The notes beneath the pieces were generated by a model. It had not been told where the DNA came from. It saw only the letters and a program-made list of their open reading frames with translations, and made no database searches. DNA of 64,000 nt from Mytilus edulis (lineage: Eukaryota; Mollusca; Bivalvia; Mytilida; Mytilidae), in contig NC_092349.1 of assembly GCF_963676685.1 (NCBI RefSeq), forward strand, positions 42,795,426 through 42,859,425. Direction: 5' to 3'. Every line of letters starts with the position of its first letter. The stretch's first letter is position 1. This document shows positions 56,731-64,000 of the stretch, in pieces. The translations under genes were made by a program, and so were the position numbers.

Positions 56731-57414
56731 ATAAGATATTTTATCTCATTTAATATATAAGTACAACCACAGATTTCAACAACATAATTTCAGACATTAT
56801 CTATTATGCTTTATATGATACACAATATGATAAGTTAAAAAAATCTACACCATTGAAGAGTTATGTGTAAAAAAACATATACATGTACAGTTCATGTTTA
56901 TATGTATTTTTTATGATACATTCGAATGTGAAACAAGCATCATTACCCTATAAATTAAATGAATGTAGAAAAAAGCATTAATAACTTAATAACATAAATA
57001 CATCCGAAAAAACCTCGTCAACAGTCATCCGTTATTTTGAGTTCAATAACGTAATATTCAACAAAATGTGGGACAATTGCCAAAATTATGACAGCACAAT
57101 TTTCATGTTCACTTTTATAATACACTATAATGTGGCCAATCGTCATCACCATATAAGTTTATAAGATATAAATAACAGTATTTAAAATTTCCAAATATGA
57201 AGATTCATTAAGTTAAATGTGACTGAGAGTTCTGTGATTTATCTTTCAACAAACGTGAGCAGCAACAATCTACATTTGAAAAGATGAGAGTTATGAAAGC
57301 ATGGTCTTCATCTGTGGTAACATTATATCTTAAACAATTGTTAGTAAAAGAGATCATTCTTCAACTGAGATTTTATCGATGTTTTTCAACATTATGTTAA
57401 TTTTGACAACGATT

Positions 57415-57735
57415 CTAATGTCTTTTGACAACATGATCCAATGTAAGATATATTTTTGAAATTATGAGGCAAAAATAAGACAAGTCATTCAAAAATATAA
57501 ACAAAACATAATATGTATGGTCTTTTGAAATTATGAACAAAATATAAGTCTTTTGTCATTATACATCCAAAATATAAGATAGTCTTTTGACACAATGACC
57601 CATTGTAAGATAGTCTTTTTGTTTTCTGACAAAAAACTCAGATACAAAATTGACAAATGTTTGATAGGCTTTTGACATTTTGATCCAGATTTTAAGATTG
57701 TCTTTTGACAGTATAATCCTTATTCAAGTAATATT
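57415..57735. repeat. Degenerate tandem repeat with AGTCTTTTGACA words
   Basis: About six units of 45-60 bp with TAAGAT(A)GTCTTTTGACA and an AT(G/A)ATCCA segment. Confidence 0.5.
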
Positions 57736-60700
57736 TTTTTAAACCTTTTATAAGATTGTAAAGGTTAGAAAATTTCTTACGATAAGATTGTCAAAAGTTT
57801 TTAGATACATGTATGTTTGCAAGACTCTAACTAGGTCAATTTTAAATAGGGAAACATAATTATATTTGAAAACTTCGCAGCATCAATTGTTGTTCTACTG
57901 CAAGTTTTGTAAACAATGAGTTCAAGAATATATTTCAGGAAAAAGGAATCTTTTGATATATATAGAACAAAGATAAATTTTGTAATCTTCTTTTTCAATT
58001 GGATCTTTATTTATGAGTGTAAGAATGTATTATTATTTCTTTCCCAAGTTAATCGATCTAAATGAACCACTCTTCCTTATTTTCAGTCATGAATTTTGTA
58101 ACAAAAGATAGTCCTCAGTGATTTAAAAAAAGAAGATAAAAATACCTGAAGCTTTATCCAAAGAAAGTATTTTCTATGAATGCTACAAACTGAGTTTAAC
58201 CTGAGGGAATCTTTTATAAAGCAACTTTCCTAAATACACATCTTTAAAAGACAATTGTAAATGTAGTAATATAGCTGAAAAAAGTCTCAATCCATCACTA
58301 AGAACCTAGCAATCTACTGACGCTACAGAATCTACAAACTATGAAAAAACGTATACATTGTTATCTCCCTTAGCCAGCTCTTGATATATGTGGTTTCACT
58401 CATAAAAAGAAAAGCTAAGTGTAGTAATATGCATAAATTAAGCACAAAATTCCTTAAGTATTAGGAAATAACTTAAAACGAGCATTTTTCAAAAATATTT
58501 AAAGGTGGACTGCAACTGGATTTTTTTAATCAATGGACATAACTGTTACCTCATTAAATTTTCTAGTACAGTTTTTTCCCTCAAGAATTTTAAGAGTACA
58601 ACATGATGGTACAGATGTTAATAGTTTTACAAATACTTAGAGAAATCATAAACTATCTTAAATTCTCTTGATAAATAAAATGAATAATAGCAACAGTGAT
58701 ATGTTATAGATCTTTCGTTACAAGCAAAACATTGTCACAATTATATGAATAATTTAGAATGTCATACAGATCTAGTACTAGGCCAGCATAAAAAGAGATA
58801 TTAAAACACCATCAGAAAGTAATATAAACATTCTATCACAAGAAATCCTAGATTCACATTTCTACATAGTAATTAAAATTTCATCCGGGACTAGAATATC
58901 ACCCCTGCTTCCCATTATTATTTTATAAAAAAAAAAATCATTTTAGTAGATTAAAAAATTAATGGGAAGTTTGAATGATGTGAAAAAATGTGACTGAGTT
59001 TAGATTGCCTCTCTTTTCCAAACTCAAATGTTTAAATTACACATATCTCAATATAAAGATTTCTAAGTTTTACATTCATAACTTCCACACAAGTGTCAAC
59101 TTATTAACCATACACATTGATAATTGCTACAATAAATTCAGAGTATCTATAATTTAAATCTATCTTTAATATTTATAATGACAATACAAACTAAGCATTT
59201 TTCAAAGACTATGTCTTAATTTATTCTACATAACAATGATTATGATATCATCTGCACAGATTTAAGAGTTGGCAATCTAGATGAAAATAGTTGAGTTTTG
59301 AATTATGAATGTTAACAAGATTACAATATAGTTGAACCAAATAGATAAATTCTACTGTGGATAAATTTTCAAAATGTGAGATACCAATTTTTATGGGTTT
59401 CGTGGGAACAGGTGAATTAAGAATTCAGAAATTTAACTAATAACAAAATTTCTATAGTATAAAAAAGAAGATGTGGTATGATTGCCAATGAGACAACTAT
59501 CCACAAAAGACCAAAATGACAATATAGTTTGCTATGCTGAGATTGACAAAACCATAATATAAAATATCCTTGAAAATTGATATCCAAGAAAAATAAATCC
59601 ACAATACATTTCTTTTGAACTGTTGTGAGTCAGAGCTAATTATTTGATTTTCACAGAACTTTTGACCACTACATTATATAACCTATAGATGATATTTTGC
59701 ACACATACATAGAACAGAGAGTGTAAGAAGACATTTTGCCACAAGCCAACTATAATCTATATTGCCAGCACAGACAAGACATCATGCCACGAGCTAATAT
59801 AAAGCACTATATAAGTGAGGATCTTGTTATTTATTGCACTTTGCCCATCATTATGCGACCATAATATTAGATGTTATGAAAATACTGAGCAATCAACTAG
59901 TATTCCTAAGATGATAAGTTTTATATATAATTTTCATTTATAATTAATCCTATTTTGTCTGTTCTAAGAGTTGGAAAAAAGTGAATACATGAAAAATTAG
60001 GAAATGACTATGGGTAAATAATTTTTTCCTAATATTACTGAAATCTTAGCTGGAAACTCTTATTTATTTTTTAATTTCTGATATCCAATTCTTTTGTAAA
60101 TGTCATTTTATAATGCCCTTGCACAGAAAAATAAAATATTCTCCCGAGAGAAACCTTTAGACCACAGGAAAAATTAATTTAAATTTTTTAAAAGTGAAAA
60201 TCATGAAAAAGAGTCGTTGGATGATAAATATTAAACAAAAGGGTATAAAGAAATGTCAATAATTTAAGTAAAATCATTTTTTCCCCTCAATGTTAAGATA
60301 GTTATCTCTATTATACCCCTCCCCACCCCTTAAAAAAATAACCCAAAATCCAAAAGTATAAATTAGCATAAAAACAGATCTTAATAAACATTGAGGACTA
60401 ATTTTAGGTCTAACAAACAAAAGTTTTACAAAATATTTGTCACAGACCTTTTCATGGTAGGTGAACCATTCTTAGAATTAATTTTTAAATCTAACAGATT
60501 ATGAATAATTTTCATTTATGATATAATGCAACCTGTGCTCTATTTATCATTGGAATTTGTAGAAAGCTCAATAATCCTACAGCCCCTAAGATATGAACTT
60601 AATCAAAATATCATTGATGTCTACCCTTTGAACAGAATGTTTGAAGGGCTTCAAAATCGATAGGTCTAAGCTATATTTATAATTTATGCCAAACAGTCAT

Positions 60701-61825
60701 TATGAAGCATTATTACATGTAAATAAAAATATTTTATCTTTTCATTGAGATTCAAAATAGTAACAAAAAAGATATTCATAAATTAATTGCAAAAATGGTC
60801 ACGTTTTTTTTTTCCTTCAGTTTATGGTCATGTCCTTAATATGAAATATCGTGTTTTTTTTAATAATAAAAAAAACATGTCATAAATCTGGTTGGTATCA
60901 CATTCAGCAAATTGAAAATATTATTATCATATTACCAAATTTTGCACATCAGGTAACAAGACTCAGGTCAAATATTTTCACATTCTGAGATTTTTTATCT
61001 ATATATTATAGAAATAAATATATTTATTACATCAATTGCTTTAGCATTAATATTCAACTAGCTCTGTTTGTACCCATTGTTATAACAATAATTCATTGAC
61101 ACTTGTTAGCCAATGCAATATATTTGAACTGGAGATTCCATTACAAAAAAACCACATTTATACAGAGAACTGTTGAAAAGGAATAAATGATGATGTAACA
61201 ATGTTATAATTATAACGAGCAGACTTTGTGTCATCCCATATCATGTGATATACATCGAGGTAGCAAACACTTACAGCTATATGAAATAAAAAGTCAGCGG
61301 CTCTTGTCACATAAATCTTACAAAAAAATGCTAGTAAGTCGTAACCATATCAGTTGAACTTACAATCAAATTTTAGTCGTAACTTTTTACTTTGAAAAAG
61401 AGCTACGGTTATTTTGCTAATAGAAAACAAAACAAACAGATCACAGTCATAAACTAAAATAAAATCCACCTGTTCGTATAAAATCTCTGACACGCTATCA
61501 CTACAAATCCACATCCACATTGAGACAACAACTTTGGTGTATTACACACAACCTGTGGCGCCATCTATAAATCCACAGTTTGTAATCCATCTGGATCACT
61601 TCAATGCTAGCTCACAGGCTGTTTAATTAAAGGTTAAAATAAGAATCCTTGGCACCATGAGATCTACTTGAAGAAACATTACATGATAAATGGCGCTGTG
61701 TGTACGCCATGTCTCACGTAGTATTAAGTTGCATGTGAGATATGGAGAATGTTTCTAGAACTCGCTCAATGTAAACTCGTATCCAAATATTCTTTCTAGA
61801 TAACACTACTAAAGAGAACAGTGGT
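57736..61825 (-). other. Probable long 3' UTR or 3' flank, no coding seen
   Basis: About 4 kb of AT-rich sequence without open frames lies downstream of the TAG at 61826. A TCTTGTGGAGAG-type repeat in minus orientation is at 59461-59525 (GTATGATTGCCAATGAGACA). Several AATAAA signals occur on the minus strand, but I could not choose between them. Confidence 0.4.
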
Positions 61826-62002
61826 CTAGCTTCCATTACTGTTACGATGTTCCAAAGGAGGTTTAAAATTTTCGGTGCTTGGACTGTTTGTTAAAGCACC
61901 GTAAATCTTGAAACCTTTGCTGGTCATATTTGACATAATTTGTAGAGAAGTTTTATGTCCATTAATGATTTCATCCTTCCACTGAGTGATTAGCACCTTA
62001 TC
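61826..62002 (-). CDS. Last coding exon of an unidentified gene
   Basis: Acceptor TATCTTTTAACAG at 62003 opens a 59-codon frame; the other two frames stop within four codons. It encodes DKVLITQWKDEIINGHKTSL, a middle with SNMTSKGFKIYGALTN and a polar end PPLEHRNSNGS before TAG. The exon begins in phase 0. The rest of the gene lies to the right, beyond the window or in exons I did not find. Length and composition suggest the C-terminal tail of a cytosolic protein, but I do not recognise the family. Confidence 0.6.
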   Translation of the reverse strand, partial: DKVLITQWKDEIINGHKTSLQIMSNMTSKGFKIYGALTNSPSTENFKPPLEHRNSNGS

Positions 62003-62978
62003 CTGTTAAAAGATAAATATGTTTGTGAAAATATACACAAGAAGATTCTGTTAACATTTTGACCATGAGAAACATTCAATAGGTATATGATAATAGATTT
62101 AGCCAGCAACCTGTCAAAGGTCAGTTGATTACTTTAATCTTTAACCTTTGATCCATTTTACAGACAGCAATAAAATTTGTATGCACTTTTTTGTTTAAGG
62201 GCCAGCTGAAGCCCACCTCCCGGTGTGAAATTTTCTTCTTGTGTTGAAGACCTATTGGTGGCCCAGGGCTTTTTCTGCTCTTTAGTCAGGTTGTTGACAC
62301 GTTCCCCATTTCCATTCTCAATTTTATTTGAACCCTATTTAGCAAACAAATTTTAGAAATAACATGCAAGAGCCTAAAGAGGGATTCTTGACGTTGCTGG
62401 GTAGTGTGAACTCTTCAACTTATTGGTGATGACATTCAACACACTGTTGAGATGAAGATGGACAATAAAACTTCTTTCCATTTATATTAATCGATTTTAA
62501 ACCCATTGTTGTTTCATGTATAATCACCACATATTATTCCTTTGGCCATTAGTTGGATTTATCCCTTAAGATCTTATTAACATGATAACATTTTGCATAT
62601 CTTCAACTTTTTCAATTATGTTACAGATCTGTTTTGTCCATCAGCTTGCCCCTCCTTTCAGCTGTCCCTTATCAGCTTGAAGTTTTTAAGTTTTTTGGTC
62701 AAGGTAGGTTATCATGATGTTGTAGTCACATCAACTTAAAACTTAGAACTCATGTTTTTTTTTAGTAATAAATATTTTGTTGTTGTTGTCAAAACAATGA
62801 CAAAACCTGATTTTTACGTATTACACATAATATTCAAACAGATAAATTATAAATCAATAATAAACTCCCATTATTTTTCCCCAGAAGAAAAACATGCTCA
62901 AGAATATTTATAATGAAATTCAAAAGCTACAGTATATATTTTTGTCAGCAACTTGGCAATGAAGATCACATTTTGAAA
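62003..62978 (-). other. Intron of the unidentified gene
   Basis: No element recognised in this part. Confidence 0.4.
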
Positions 62979-63905
62979 CCATACTCCCCTTGCAACTTAC
63001 TAGAACCTTAGGGAGTTACTATTTATACTTACTGGTGATGTTATAATTAGTTTGGTGTCAGTTTACCATGACCCCCTGCTACTTACTAGAACCTTAGGGA
63101 GTTACTATATACTTACTGGTGATGTTATAATTAGTTTGGTGTCAGTTTACCATGCTCCCCCTGACACTTACTAGAACCTTAGGGAGTTACTATATACTTA
63201 CTGGTGATGTTATAATTAGTTTGGTGTCAGTTTACCATGACCCCTGCTACTTACTAGAACCTTAGGGAGTTACTATTTACTTACTGGTGATGTTATAATT
63301 AGTTTGGTGTCAGTTTACCATGACCCCCTGCTACTTACTAGAACCTTAGGGAGTTACTATATACTTACTGGTGATGTTATAATTAGTTTGGTGTCAGTTT
63401 ACCATGACCCCCTGCTACTTACTAGAACCTTAGGGAGTTACTATATACTTACTGGTGATGTTATAATTAGTTTGGTGTCAGTTTACCATGACCCCCTGCT
63501 ACTTACTAGAACCTTAGGGAGTTACTATTTACTTACTGGTGATGTTATAATTAGTTTGGTGTCAGTTTACCATGACCCCCTGCTACTTACTAGAACCTTA
63601 GGGAGTTACTATATACTTACTGGTGATGTTATAATTAGTTTGGTGTCAGTTTACCATGACCCCCTGCTACTTACTAGAACCTTAGGGAGTTACTATTTAC
63701 TTACTGGTGATGTTATAATTAGTTTGGTGTCAGTTTACCATGACCCCCTGCTACTTACTAGAACCTTAGGGAGTTACTATATACTTACTGGTGATGTTAT
63801 AATTAGTTTGGTGTCAGTTTACCATGACCCCCTGCAACTTACTAGAACCTTAGGGAGTAACTATTTATACTTACTGGTGATGTTATAATTAGTTTGGTGT
63901 CAGTT
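62979..63905. repeat. 84-bp minisatellite, 11 units
   Basis: The unit contains CCATGACCCCCTGCTACTTA, CTAGAACCTTAGGGAGTTAC, TTACTGGTGATG and AGTTTGGTGTCAG. Most units are exactly 84 bp, a multiple of three, so a 194-codon plus-strand frame stays open. On the minus strand each unit reads CCAGTAAGTA, close to a consensus 5' splice site. Confidence 0.9.
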
Positions 63906-64000
63906 TTCAGGACTATCACAATACAATTTTCAGTCTTGTTAAACTTTTGGAAATCTTGATATATGTCTTTGATATCTAACATCGATACAAGCTGAAAATA

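Noticed and set aside
63304-63888. 194-codon plus-strand frame with 28-residue repeats
   Set aside because: It exists because the minisatellite unit is 84 bp; no start context, no flanking coding sequence, and first and last units break it.
62979-63905. Regular repeats considered as a CRISPR array
   Set aside because: Units are contiguous with no unique spacers, in a eukaryotic intron.
1-64000. tRNA, rRNA and bacterial-type operons
   Set aside because: No cloverleaf or rRNA segment was seen, and gene structure is clearly eukaryotic.

Overview
The window is eukaryotic nuclear DNA, AT-rich, with spliced genes and dense interspersed repeats. Several repeats are ones I associate with marine mussels (Mytilus): the 'TCTTGTGGAGAGTTGTCTC' element (29.8, 30.9 and 59.5 kb), the 'GAACAGCGGTATACTACTG' element (11.8, 14.05 and 15.6 kb), the 'TTTGCCACTGGAC' tail and the 'GGGGGCATAA' element. 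A bivalve mollusc, probably a mussel, is the best reading. This rests on recognition, not on a search.

Layout. 0-7.3 kb: an exon of a very large ankyrin-repeat protein (plus strand), whose 99-bp repeats continue past the stop codon as decayed copies. These are interrupted by a young, internally deleted BEL/Pao LTR retroelement on the minus strand. 8-15 kb: no intact gene, but a pseudogene of a multicopy metazoan family, a hammerhead-ribozyme repeat and other repeats. 15.9-28.1 kb: a four-exon minus-strand gene for a 361-aa proline-rich protein, with MITE-type insertions in its introns. 28.1-35.7 kb: intergenic and repeat-rich. 35.7-42.1 kb: minus-strand gene A, coding for about 788 aa with 27 tandem 17-aa repeats and a Lys/Glu-rich C-terminus. 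46.2-50.8 kb: gene B, a second copy made by a tandem duplication of about 7.5 kb; it lost the 3' exons and ends in new sequence. 54-62 kb: mostly non-coding, ending at the last coding exon of another minus-strand gene (61826-62002), whose upstream intron holds an 84-bp minisatellite.

The two duplicated blocks act as a record of insertions. Each carries insertions that the other lacks, so filled and empty sites can be compared directly: a 1.28-kb tandem-repeat element in A; a three-unit 480-bp element at a splice acceptor and a CAGTGGCGG MITE in B. Both share a foldback element built from a GATATC palindromic satellite; in B it runs into a 100-N gap. The copies are so similar that unmerged haplotypes must be considered alongside true tandem duplication.

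Exon models were built by hand from splice signals and phase continuity. Products of the spliced genes are unrecognised, and no function is claimed for them.
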